64,000 bases of DNA, from positions 25,761,001 to 25,825,000 of the forward strand of contig JALMGJ010000012.1 of NCBI GenBank assembly GCA_023362775.1, read 5' to 3'. The notes under the pieces were generated by a model that was not told the origin of the DNA, searched no databases, and saw nothing but the letters and a program-made list of their open reading frames with translations. The translations under genes and the position numbers were made by a program. Positions within the stretch are counted from its first letter, which is position 1. Every line of letters begins with the position of its first letter. Of the stretch, positions 23,011 through 33,865 are shown piece by piece. Source of the stretch: Charina bottae (taxonomy: Eukaryota > Chordata > Lepidosauria > Squamata > Charinaidae).

Positions 23011-23467
23011 TTAGCCAAATATTGTTTTTTTCCAGGTAAACCAAAATTACTTGGATACTGCCACTTGAGGTAAGCCACAAATGGAGTTGTAGTCCAAATA
23101 TCCCTGGAGGGTGCCAGATTGGGAACAGCTGTTCTAAAGATTTAGAACTGGTAGACTTTCATGAAGTACTGCAAATGCATGAAATGTTATCCTCAGTTGG
23201 CATATTTTCACATCCACGTACATCGACAGAGACATTTTGGAAGTCTATACTAGCATCCTGTCTTGCAGTGCCTATAAAATAAAATTAAAATAGCAGTGAT
23301 AAAAGATAATTATTGTCCCTGCCTGCTCACAAACAGGGTCCTCGTGTTTGTCTTGTAAGTTTCAAGATTTGCGCAGAAATGTCAGAAATTCTTCGATACA
23401 TTTTATTGCTTTTGGGGTTTTTAACCCCGTTGTGCCTTTATATCTTGTAGACAGAGCTATCTACAAA

Positions 23468-23490
23468 GGTTAGGGTTAGGGTTAGGGTTT
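23468..23490 (+). repeat. Short interstitial telomeric repeat
   Basis: GGTTAG units, about 3.7 copies of the vertebrate telomere hexamer, uninterrupted. It is probably the product of telomerase-type repair at a break, or chance growth of a microsatellite. Confidence 0.85.
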
Positions 23491-23684
23491 CATGCATCTC
23501 AAAATGTGGGTTCTGCTCCATGAAAACCTATATTTTTTTAAAAAAATTACCTAATTATAAGTGCCACCAAGGTGTAAACATTTACTGACATTCTCAAGTC
23601 AGTCTGTTGAAGATTGCAGACTCAGTTAATTTTGTTGTTCCAAGCTAACATTGCATTTCCTTGCAATTCCCTGAAGAAGTAGCC

Positions 23685-24262
23685 TACATACTGTACACTA
23701 ATTCAGAGGATCTTAAAGATTAATATACAATTGAAACCAGAGGTTTTTCTTTTGGGATTGATGGACAAACAACTGGAAAAAAGCCATGGAACTTTGTTTT
23801 TATATATGATAATGCAGCGACATTATTATATGTGCAAAGGTGGAAAGTTTCGGCATTTCCCACAATGGAGTCATGGTTGGCAAAGATGATAGAACTTGCA
23901 GAGATGGCTAAATTGACTTCCTTGATTAGAGAAAAGTCAATATTTATGTTTATGTCTGACAGGAAACCCCTTGTAGCCTTTTTGCGTGAAACAGAAAAAA
24001 AATGAATTTATAGTTTATGGTTTTGTTGATTAGAACAAATAGATTATAGAAAAAAGAGAGGTTTTTTTGTAACCATAGAGTAAGAGGTAATTTTGTATTT
24101 GTACTTATAATTGCTGTAAAGAAAATCGGAAGCTAATTCTTTCTTTTCATTCTTTTTGAACTTTCGGCTTTTTCCTTGTTTTTTCTTTACTTTATATTAC
24201 TTCTTCTCAGTTTTTATCTACTTTTTAAATTATTTAATAAAGATTACATATTTTAAAAAAAG
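23685..24262 (+). mobile_element. L1 LINE 3' end
   Basis: It encodes the L1 ORF2 C-terminus (MESWLAKMIELAEMAKLTS, ending at a stop near 24005). The pyrimidine-rich 3' UTR and an AATAAAGATTACATATTTT tail with A run follow. A 20-bp target duplication with one mismatch flanks it (23665-23684 and 24263-24282). It is 5' truncated. Confidence 0.85.
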
Positions 24263-24659
24263 AATTCCTTGAAGAAGTAGCCCAATACTTCAAAATAACG
24301 TGGCTGCCCTCCAAAACGAATGGACTTTTCCCTCTAGAATTCCCGGACCACATGATCATTGTTAGGAATTCTGGGAATTGAAGTCCACCCATATGAAGGG
24401 CCCAGGTTGGAGGACGGGTTCTTTGTCCATGTTTTCTAGGCTGTGGGTGAGCCTCTTGAAAGTGAGTGCAAATTTCCCGTTTGGGAGAATGTGAAGGGCA
24501 GAAGAACTGTAGCTAAACTCTAGCTTATAAAGGCCTTTGCTTCCCCAAATAGTACTGTATAGAAATCCACCAACACATTTCTCAACGTTTTACCCCCTTC
24601 CTGGCATGGTTCCTGTGCATTTAAACTCTTTAAATTTGTACCTCTTGTCACTTTTTCCT

Positions 24660-24794
24660 CAGTGTTTCTCAACCTTGGCAACTTGAAGATGTGCGGACTT
24701 CAACTCCCAGAATTCCCTAGCCAGCATGGCTGGCTGGGGAATTCTGGGAGTTGAAGTCCGCACATCTTCAAGTTGCCAAGGTTGAGAAACACTG
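24660..24794. mobile_element. Palindromic hAT-type MITE, full length
   Basis: Two near-identical inverted arms of about 57 bp, from CAGTGTTTCTCAACCTTGG to the inner CAGAATTCC, surround a TAGCCAGCATGGCTGGCTG centre. The single strand would fold into one long hairpin. The 8-bp flanks TTTTTCCT and CTTTATCT match at 5 of 8 positions. Confidence 0.85.
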
Positions 24795-25246
24795 CTTTAT
24801 CTGGGGACACAGGGCAGCGTTAAGAGTCCCTTTTCTTCCTCCTGTCTTTGCGTACAGAGATAGGAGAGGCAGGGAAGAGATCCTGAGAAACCTGTACAAT
24901 AGTTAGTTCACTGTTGTTCAGAAGGGAAGGGCTGAGCATGGGTTACATCAGGCCGTTGTAAAGTTGTGATTTATGAATAACAGAAGTCACTGGCAATTGG
25001 ATCATTTCCAAACAAAAGATAAAGAGTCCTTCCCTTTTAAAATGGAGACGGGAGTTTTGGTGTGAATCGGGAAAAGATTTTGCTGCATGAAGCAGCAGAA
25101 TAAACAGGGCCAGACAAGAGCTGAGAGGCCGCTCTTGAATGATCTACACAGGAATGCTGTCTTTGTAGAAACGTCTGGGTTTCTTGAGTCAAGACATAGA
25201 GGTTGTCATCTCACTCTGCTTCAATGCCTGAACGGGTGCATCAAAC

Positions 25247-25379
25247 CAGGGTTCCTCAACCTCAGCCATTTTAAGATGTGTGGACTTCAACTCCCAGAAT
25301 ACTCCAGCCAGCAACTCCAACCAGTATTCTGGGAGTTGAAGTCCACACATCTTAAAATGGCTGAGGTTGAGGAACCCTG
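25247..25379. mobile_element. Palindromic hAT-type MITE, CAGGG variant
   Basis: It has the same fold-back plan, but its ends read CAGGGTTCCTCAACCTCAGC. Flanking 8-bp duplications CATCAAAC (25239-25246) and AATCAAAC (25380-25387) agree at 7 of 8 bases. The arms carry ACTTCAACTCCCAGAATAC as in the other copies. Confidence 0.88.
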
Positions 25380-25403
25380 AATCAAACAACAGCTAAGAAG
25401 GCA

Positions 25404-25776
25404 CAGTACAGTCCTCACTTAATAACCATTCGTTTAGTGATGGTTCAGACAGTAATGAAAAACCCAACTTACAATCGGTGCTCACACGACTGTCACGGTG
25501 TCCCCGCGGTCACGTGACCATGATTTGGGCACTTGGCAAATGGTACGCATTTATGACCGTCGCAGCATCCCATGGTCACGTGATCACCAGTTTTCGACCT
25601 TCCCGGACGTCTTCTGGCAAGCAAAATCAATGGGGAATCATGTGATTCACTTAACGACCACATGGTTCACTTAATGACTGCTGCAAAAAAGGTAACATCG
25701 GGTTGGATTCACTTAATGACCACTTTGCTTAGCAAAGAAATTCCGGTCTCAATTGTGGTTAAGTGAGGACTACCTG
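25404..25776. mobile_element. Tigger-like MITE
   Basis: The left end CAGTACAGTCCTCACTTAAT is slightly altered. The right end is GTGAGGACTACCTG followed by TA. Internal GGTCACGTGACC-type boxes are present (about 25509 and 25575). Confidence 0.85.
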
Positions 25777-25779
25777 TAG

Positions 25780-27261
25780 AGAGACCCAAAGAATTGTCGG
25801 ACATCAAAAGTGAAGATGGTTGGAAATCTGGCTTCCGACAATAGTTTGTTGTCCTCCTGAATGCTGCAGGGTTCATTTGAACCCTTTTTATCTTTATCGT
25901 TTCTCCTGGGTTATATCATGAGGCAATCCAGGACTTTCAAAAAGCTTTGCTTTCTGCTCACAGCCAATCCTGAATGAGAGATCACAGTGTGATTGTTTAC
26001 AAGTGAGGGATTTTCTTGATATATCAGCGTTATGTCTGAAGAAAATTCTGTGCCACTCGAAAACCTGTTTCTTCCTGCGTTAACACCTTGTGTAGCTTTT
26101 GGTGTTTTAATCTAGCATGAACACAGTAATCGAGATACTGAATTAATAAATGTGCATTTGTACAGCTGCAGGAATGCAAAATATAAAATGATCCTTTTAA
26201 TGCCTGTTAATGTGTGTTGGTGTTCTGCAGTTAATTAAAGTGGCTTTGTGATTTCACCAGCAGCTCTTGGGATTTTAGGAAAGAATAAGGATTTCGGAAG
26301 AAGTGACTCAGAATTTTTCAGTCCTGCATTTCGTAGCTTTCGGTGTATGAATCTTCCTAAAAGCACGTGTAGATTATGAGGGTTAGCAGGATTGGATATG
26401 AAATAGGGCACTTGAGTAATGAAAGGGATTTTAACATCTCAGGTTTGTAGAAGTATGGTATATTTTAGCCCGAAGTAGCAAAACAAAAACAAACACCTCT
26501 CAAATGTCCCTGCATATCTAAAACTCTGAGCCCCAAATGAAAATGAATGTTGGGTTATTTCCATGTTCAGGAATCAGGGAATATTGCAAGTCAGCTGGAA
26601 AAATGCATGAGATTCTTTAGGATTATCAGAAGTATGGTGTTATGCCAACACATTGTAACCTGGATTTTGACTTTGGCCTCGTGATGAAGAACATGAACTG
26701 CATCCCTAAATCCAACTTATTGGTTTTATGGTTGAAGAAACTGATTTTTTTTAAGGTGGCTTGCTCAAAATAAAGCCTATTTTTTTCTGAATGCGTAGAA
26801 ATGAGTATGGCTGTTTTGATGGGTACAGTATTATCTCAAGCCCTCCATTGCTGCTGTTAGATTTGACAAAAAATACCATTGGATCAAAAGCAAGATAAAT
26901 TGTTTCCAGATTTGGGTATGTGTCTCTCCTGCTATATTTTCATAAAGAAAAAAGGGGCCGTGTGCCTAAAACTAGTGATGTGTAATTTGAGTTGCTTAAA
27001 TATTGAACTATTTTAATTGGTAGAAGTGTGGTTTTTAAAATGTTTTTAATGATCTGAAATTATGCAGCCAATCCTCAACTTAAACCTGTATAGTCTGTGC
27101 TTCTGCACATGTGTAAAATTCCATTTGATATTTGACATATGTGTAAAATACATAAAATGCACAGGTATAAAATTGCATTCCGGTTTAATGGACATTCTGC
27201 TTTAACAAACGCTACTTCTCTCCATTAGTCTCTTAAATGGAGCGTTTATTGTACCCTTTTT
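25780..27261. other. Intronic, nothing recognised
   Basis: AT-rich unique-looking sequence with no exon, RNA gene or recognised element. Confidence 0.45.
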
Positions 27262-27269
27262 CTTTATAA

Positions 27270-27558
27270 CATAGCTTTCCAAACTGTGTGTCGGGACACG
27301 TTAGTGTGTCAGCTGCAGTGTCTGGGTGTGTTGCGGTTGCTGCTGCCTCCAAACCTGCTGTGATTCCACGCAGGTCCTAGTGCCTGCCTTGTGCCTTGCT
27401 GCCTCCAAACCTGCTGTGATTCTGCACAGGTCCTAGTGCCTGCTTCGTGCCCTGCTGTAAGAGTGTGTCGCAAAATGATGCCCTGCTGTAAGAGTGTGTC
27501 ACCAAATAATGCATGTCTAAAAAGTGTGTCACCAACATGAAAAGTTTGGAAAGCTCTG
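27270..27558. mobile_element. hAT MITE (GGCTTTCC family), variant interior
   Basis: The ends are CATAGCTTTCCAAACTGTG and GTTTGGAAAGCTCTG, with a perfect 8-bp duplication CTTTATAA (27262-27269 and 27559-27566). The interior contains an imperfect tandem duplication (TGCCTCCAAACCTGCTGTG occurs twice) and TGTGTC repeats. It lacks the CGG-rich filler of the copies at 12655 and 42796. Confidence 0.9.
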
Positions 27559-27566
27559 CTTTATAA

Positions 27567-28254
27567 GAAAAGAAAAAAAAGATTCCTTATGAATCAGTCT
27601 AGCAGTGTTTGCTGAACTCCTCTTGTTCACCCACCAAAATTCCAGCTAATGATGCGTTAAGTTACTTGCAAAGAATCTGTAAGCATCTCGGACCTTTTTT
27701 CTACCAGCCTTAAGTGCCTTATGCTGCAGAGCATATCTTTAATTCAACTTTTTATTCTGACTTCAGCTGCCAGTATTTCCACTTGGTTTCTCTTCACTCA
27801 CTTTAAAGGCAAGCAAGATCGTTATACCAAAATTATTATTTTAATAACTTCCATCAAGGCTAATGTGTTTGATAGGAAACAACTTCTTCTAAGTCCCTGT
27901 AATTTTGAATAAAGAGCAGGTCATTAGCATTGTGTTCAATTATCAGGTGATGTTTTGGAATCTTGAGACTTTACCCAATATTAATGTGATTTAAATCCTT
28001 TTTCCTGCCCACTGTGGGTTTACAAATCATGGGTTTATTAGTCATTTGCTTGGTTATGGGTGCAAGCGTGCATAGTGTGAAAAAATAATGACAGGTGTGT
28101 ACAGTATATTCATCTAAGTGTACTGTATATTCACTTAGAACCTTTGCATTCAGGAGGATTTTGTATTCTATTGACAGTAATGTCTATAGACAGTAATGAA
28201 ATTATGGACAATAGTCGTGTTGTTATTTCAGTGAAATATTAATATCAGTGGGCA
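27567..28254. other. Intronic, nothing coding recognised
   Basis: No exon. A copy of the dispersed motif (ACAAATCATGGGTTTATTAG) lies near 28022. Confidence 0.4.
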
Positions 28255-29170
28255 GTGTGATGTTGCAAAAAAAGGCAAATGCAATTAAATGCAGATTTAG
28301 ATTGCATCAACCTAAGCATAATTTCCGAGTCATGGAAAGTAATAATTGATTCAAAGAAACTGGAACAGGTTCAGCAAAGGACAAGGATGCTCGGGGTACA
28401 GGAAACTACAGGTGGTCCTCGCTGAACGACCACTTGTTCAGTGACTGTTCGAACTTACAACGGTGCTGAATGAGTGGCACTTATGACCATCGCAGCATCC
28501 CCACAGTCACGTGATTACAATCCAGGTGCTCGGTGACCAGCTTTCAGTTACAATGTTGCAGCGTCCTGTGGTCACGTGATCGCCATTTGTGACCGTTGTT
28601 GGCCTCCTACAAGCAAAGTCAATGGGGAAGCCGGTAGGAGGTTGCAAATGGCGATCACGTGATGTTGCCCTTAATGATGGCATGGGATTTGCTTAGCAAC
28701 CGCAACCAGAAGTGCTGGAATTTCCATCGCTAAGCGGCATGGTCACGTGACGTCACGCTTTACGACCGCATCGCTTAGAGACGGAAATTCTGGTCCTGAT
28801 TACCACTGTTAAGGGAGGACTACCTGTATATCCTAAGAGAAAGGTGAAGGAAGTGGAAATGTTTAACTATGAGAAAAAAAAGTGAGGATAAGAGCACTGT
28901 TCAGATAGGTGAAAGCATGGTCCAGAGAAGAAAGGCAAGACTTGTTTTAGAATGCATGACATGGAATATATTAACACAAAGCAGATAATGGCTGAATGTT
29001 AGGAAAGGGTTTCCCCACAGAGCAGTTTGACAGAGGAACCAAATACTTAGGCACATAGTGTGCTTTCCTTCTTTGGATGTGTTCAAAAAAGGTTGAGGTA
29101 GCAATTTGTTGAGAAAGGTTGAATCAGGATCCTTGCACCAAGCAAGCATCTAGACTTGACTGTGAATCTT
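28255..29170 (+). mobile_element. CR1 LINE 3' region, split by a MITE
   Basis: AAAAAGGCAAATGC...TTAGATTGCATCAA and ACTGGAACAGGTTCAGCAAA (28265-28408) and, after the MITE, GGAACCAAATACTTAGGCAC and GGTTGAATCAGGATCCTTGC match the 3' part of reptile/bird CR1. The two parts are separated by the Tigger MITE 28409-28826. Confidence 0.65.
28409..28826. mobile_element. Tigger-like MITE inside CR1
   Basis: The termini are CAGGTGGTCCTCGC and GGAGGACTACCTG with TA on both sides (28407-28408 and 28827-28828). Several CACGTGATC boxes lie in the body. It is younger than the CR1 it interrupts. Confidence 0.9.
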
Positions 29171-29469
29171 TGGTTGAACTTGCTTGACTGGGTGGATTAA
29201 AAAAAGGAATACATTGAGTGAACAAAGTGCTAAAAGTGTTCATCGGTATATTTGTTGTGGCTTCTGCTTAAAGTAATACTGCTAAACTTGGATTTACAGT
29301 ATTTATATGAAAAGAAAATAGTCTTGAACCTAAGATGTCTTCTCCTCCTCCCCACAAGAGGTTAGCGTGAGTCACAATTGTGTGTTCAAATATGTATGCT
29401 TTTATACCTATCAGGAAAAAAGTAGTCTTTTTCTCATTGAGCTTGACTCCTGCTGACTTCATGGGCATG

Positions 29470-29668
29470 GCCATTTAGTTACAGTATCTTGGCAACAGCA
29501 CAAAGGTCTGAAATTGCCGCCTTTGGGATTTTCCCCAACTTCCAAATCTAGCCTACAGTCTATTCCTGGTGGTCTCCCATCCAGGTCCCAACCAGGTCTG
29601 ACCCTGTTTAGTTTTTTGAGATCACTGTCAGCTAGGTGCTGCCACCTGCTGGGTATGTTTTGAAACCA
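29470..29668 (-). mobile_element. 5S rRNA-derived SINE
   Basis: On the minus strand the head resembles the internal promoter part of 5S rRNA: antisense GGTGGTCTCCCATCCAGGTC, CAACCAGGTCTGACCCTG and TTAGTTTTTTGAGATCACTG. The body continues to CTTGGCAACAGCACAAAGG. It is diverged and not a working 5S gene. Confidence 0.65.
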
Positions 29669-29957
29669 AAAAGGGCTCGACCAGAACAACAAGAACCAGA
29701 ATTAATAGCTTCTAATTCAAATTCATTGCCTATGTAACAAGAGACACCTATCTGCATATGTCAACCACTGTCATATACAGAGAGACTTCCTTCCTTCCAG
29801 GAGAAGCAAGAAAGAAAAAAACAGGATGGGGGAGGAAGGTGTAGATGCACTGGGAAGATAAGGAAAGAGAAAGGGGAGGAGCTAAGCTGGTGCAGATGAG
29901 GAGGACGGAAGAGGCAACTGGATAGGGAAGGAAAGGAGAGACTAAGACTGCTTAGAG

Positions 29958-30092
29958 CAGTGTTTCTCAACCTTGGGATCTTTAAGATGTGTGGACTTCA
30001 ACTCCCAGGATTCCCCAGCCAGCCATGCTGGCTGGGGAATCCTGGGAGTTGAAGTCCACACATCTTACAGTTCCCAAGGTTGAGAAACACTG
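29958..30092. mobile_element. Palindromic hAT-type MITE, full length
   Basis: CAGTGTTTCTCAACCTTGGG and its inverted copy flank CCAGCCAGCCATGCTGGCTG. The 8-bp flanks GCTTAGAG (29950-29957) and GCTTAGGC (30093-30100) share 6 bases. Confidence 0.87.
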
Positions 30093-30100
30093 GCTTAGGC

Positions 30101-31426
30101 ATTACTAAAGGGTTAAATTCACCAGGCAAACGGCCCCTCCCAAGAGCAGCCTCTTCAGAGTAATCTTCAAAGGTATCCACACCCTCTGTAGCAGAGAGGT
30201 TTGTAGTCATTTGTACCTCCTGATCACTCCTTTGTTTTCAACAGCTTCTTCTATTCTCATCAGGGAATGTAAGATGACTGCCCCTCCCAAGCCACAGGTA
30301 ATAATTTGGGGGGGGGGGACTCATTTTCCTCTACTGTAATTATTTTTTTTTTTTGGTATTTTTTGAATCTTTCTTGGTCTAATTGTTAGCTTGAGTTTTG
30401 AGAAGCTCTTTCCACAACCCAGGTCTTTGAAACATCACTCTGGTCTTTGGGGAGGAATCCCTTGGGAGTGTAGAATGACAGCAGCTTCAGGGATATTCCA
30501 AATTCTTGCCTGTCTTGCTAAACTTTATATAAACTTTGACCATTCTGTGTCTGGGTGCACACTTTGTGATCCATTGGATAAATTACAGCCCTACCTACCG
30601 TTGTGCGTTTAGGGGAATGCTAGAAGAGGCTTCCAAAAGAAGCCTTGATGGGATAGGATAGATGAGGCAGTATTCCAATTAATAATGGGCTGGAGATTTC
30701 CTTTACTACTTTTTCAAGGCCTCTTATTCCTTTGATGGATAAAAAGTCCTTTCTCAGAAGAACAGGTTATAGAAATTCTCATGGGTACAGTAGAGTTCAG
30801 ATGTTTCCCTGGGCTGTGAAGGAGTATAGAGGTAGCTGTTTTCCTTCAGTCGTCATCTTGCCCACCCAACTGTCTGCAGCCGCTTCATTTATCCCACTTT
30901 CCTTACTCTTTCTGATGTGGCTCTTGATGTCTTGTTTAAAAATAAATCTATGCAAGGTAACTCGACTGGCTTTCAGTCTGTGAAACGCTGTAGTATGTTG
31001 CTTTCAGATGTCAAATTGGAGGAAGACTATATTGTTTCTCTTCAGCCAATTCTCTGGTCATGCAGGGTGATTCTGTAAATGCCCAAGGCACGGACCTCAG
31101 GATGGGGTGACCGATCAGCCCCCATCTGACATTGCACAAGCAGACACTTTGCTTTCACGACTGAGGCATTCTCCTCTGGAAAGTGAAGAACGTTCTCTCT
31201 CTCTCTTATACACATCACACACACAGAAAGAATGTTTTTTTCCAGATCTGTGGAGGATGTGTTGATACCCACAGAGGGGATCTGGATTGTTTGGAGGTTT
31301 GGTGCCTTTCCTCCATTTTTTCTTACTATGCTTTTTCCCAAGTCTCTCTCGAGAGTGATAATGGCTTCATCTTGATGTTGTAAGTGCCAGTACCCCCGAG
31401 CAGGAAATGTTTTTTCTTTTGCCATA
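30101..31426. other. Intronic, nothing recognised
   Basis: No exon or element was recognised. A G run lies at about 30308-30318 and a T run near 30344. Confidence 0.4.
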
Positions 31427-31639
31427 CAGGCAGTCCTCGTTTAGTGACTACAATTGGGACCGGCAACTTGGTCGTTAAGTGAAACCGCGACTGTGCTTAC
31501 AATCTTACTTCAGCTTTCTTTTGCTTTATAGACCTGCGAAGGTCGTAAATGTGAGGATTGGTGATGAAGTTACTGTTTCGTCACCATTGTAACTGTGAAC
31601 GGTTGCTAAATGAGGCAGTCGCTAAACCAGGACTGCCTA
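31427..31639. mobile_element. Tigger-like MITE, internally deleted
   Basis: The 213-bp copy has ends CAGGCAGTCCTCGTTTAG and CTAAACCAGGACTGCCT and is flanked by TA (31425-31426 and 31640-31641). The middle with the CACGTG boxes is absent. Confidence 0.85.
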
Positions 31640-31699
31640 TATTTTCAGCAATAAAAAATTAAGATTTCTTAGAGTTGGGCTTAATTCCTGGTTATTTCC

Positions 31700-31875
31700 T
31701 AGGCTCATTCTTGGCAACAATATCCAAGTAGTTTGCCAGTACCTTTCTCGGGGATTTTTTCCTGACTTCCTAATCTAGTTGACCTCCTGAGGATTTGCTG
31801 GTGGTCTCCCATCCAGGAACTAACTTGGTCTGATGTGCTTTGAGATCAGGCAAGTTCAGGTAGGTGCTATAACGT
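31700..31875 (-). mobile_element. 5S rRNA-derived SINE
   Basis: Antisense GCTGGTGGTCTCCCATCCAG, GAACTAACTTGGTCTGATG and TTTGAGATCAGGCAAG match the 5S-like head. The body includes GGCAACAATATCCAAGTAG. It has the same organisation as 29470-29668. Confidence 0.65.
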
Positions 31876-33123
31876 GCTGTGATGTTTTCAACAATTAAAT
31901 AGTGTAACCCTTCTGTTGACCGGAAAAAGATGCATTGCAGGTAGAAGTCATGTTGAACTTAGACTTGCTAAGGATAGGTGGATTGGCTTGGATTCCAAAA
32001 GGTGCTCAATTCAGATTATTGATTCAGTGATTCAAGTAGTTGATTCAATTTGAGTGCTTTTAGATGTACAATTACGTTCTACAGTTTGATTTTACATGTA
32101 TTTATTTAAATTAAAATAATATTTTTAAAGAGAAATGGGGCAGGTGCCCACATATGGTGTCTATGAACACTACATTGCTGCTTCTAGCTGTATAGCATCC
32201 ATAGTACAAACATGTATTTGTCACTACCAGCGGTTAGGGCACTTTATGGATTGGCGTTGGGAATTTTTGTCCAGTATCACAACCAGTGATGAGGATACTG
32301 GTAAGTGCAGTAAATTTCAGTGATTTCAGTGAAGCACATACCTCTGTAAATACAACAGACAGTGTTGTGGCACCTCCAAGTCAAACACGGTTGTAAATGA
32401 ATACATTTGCCAGTCTTTAATATGTCACAGCACCAGACTAACACGCCTATGCCTCTGGAGGTTGATATTCTAGCTAATTGCACTTAAAATTTCAGGCATA
32501 AATTTTAAAAAATGTGAGCGTCTCTCTCTACGTTGGTTTCTGCCCATTTAGCAATGGTGCCATTTTTCGCGTGCAAAACCCCACTTCTTTTACAATGACT
32601 GTTCTTCAGACACCTCTAAATACGATGATTTCAGAGCTGAGTGCTGAACTTCAGAAAATCAAATGTTAATTATGGAAAACTCTTTGTTCCTTCAGCTTGG
32701 CTTTGCTATTAAGCTGCTGGGGATTGATCCAAGAAAAGTGAAACAAAGGCAGGCTTAGCAGGACACGGAAGGCAGTCTCCAAGTAATGAATCAACAAGAA
32801 AATGCTTCTTATAACTCATTAAGAAGTTACTTTAAAAATGTTCTGGCGAGCAGAGCGCTCAGTTTATTCACAACCGCTTCCGCCCTGAAAGATGCTCACA
32901 GTCACAAACACATTTCTGCTCAACACTTCAGTTTTAGTCATCCTGGCAACAGTTCAGCTGTATTTGAACACCTGGAACAGGTGATGATAGAGATTAATTA
33001 ACCCAGTTCCAAAATCTGCCTGCAGTTTCTCAGAAATTTTCTTCCCCTGTGAGAGGGCACTTGAATACTTTTTATTCTTGGGGTGACTGAACATTTCTTT
33101 CAGATTTCTCTTTGTGATGTTTT
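31876..33123. other. Intronic, nothing recognised
   Basis: No exon or defined repeat was recognised on either strand. Confidence 0.4.
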
Positions 33124-33134
33124 AAGGCTTACTT

Positions 33135-33642
33135 GGCAAATCTTGATAAAATAGTTAAGAGCAGAGACATCACACTGACAACAAAGGTCCACATAGTTAA
33201 AGCAATGGTATTCCCCGTAGTAACCTATGGCTGTGAGTGCTGGATCATAAGGAAGGCTGAGCGAAGGAAGATAGATGCTTTTGAACTGTGGTGTTGGAGG
33301 AAAATTCTGAGAGTGCCTTGGACTGCAAGAAGATCAAAGCAGTCCATACTCCAGGAAATCAAGCCAGACTGCTCACTTGAGGGAACGATATTAAAGGCAA
33401 AACTGAAGTACTTTGGCCATATAATGAGAAGACAGGGTACCCTGGAGAAGATGCTGATGCTAGGGAAAGTGGAAGGCCAAAGGAAGGGCCGACCAAGGGC
33501 AAGATGGATGGATGATATTCTGGAGGTGACGGACTCGACCGTGGGGGAGCTGGGGATGGTGACGGCTGACAGGAAGCTCTGGCGCGGGCTGGTCCATGAA
33601 GTCACGAAGAGTCGGAAGCAACTGAACGAATAAGCAACAAAA
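33135..33642 (+). mobile_element. BovB-type RTE LINE, 5' truncated
   Basis: The open frame (33133-33633) encodes the C-terminal RT region: NLDKIVKSRDITLTTKV, FPVVTYGCECWIIRKAE, LKYFGHIMRRQ and the end TKSRKQLNE. This is the BovB/RTE pattern. A 5'-truncated insertion is shown by the 11-bp duplication AAGGCTTACTT (33124-33134 and 33643-33653). Confidence 0.9.
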
Positions 33643-33865
33643 AAGGCTTACTTTCTTGTCAAAGATGGCAGCAGATGGTGGTGCCAGATTTATTTATTTA
33701 TTTATTTATTTATTTATTTTTCAAATTTATCCCCGCCCATCTCCCAATTAAGGGACTCTGGGCGGTTTACAGGACAATAATTAAAATCTATATATAAAAT
33801 TACAAACAATATAAAATAAGTATAATCCAGATGGGTAAGATATTAGTTAAAAGGAAAGACATCAA

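Noticed and set aside
24660..25379. CRISPR-like repeated palindromes
   Set aside because: Eukaryotic context, no regular spacers; they are fold-back MITEs with 8-bp duplications.
29570..29668. 5S rRNA gene
   Set aside because: Too diverged and fused to a SINE body; treated as a 5S-derived SINE.
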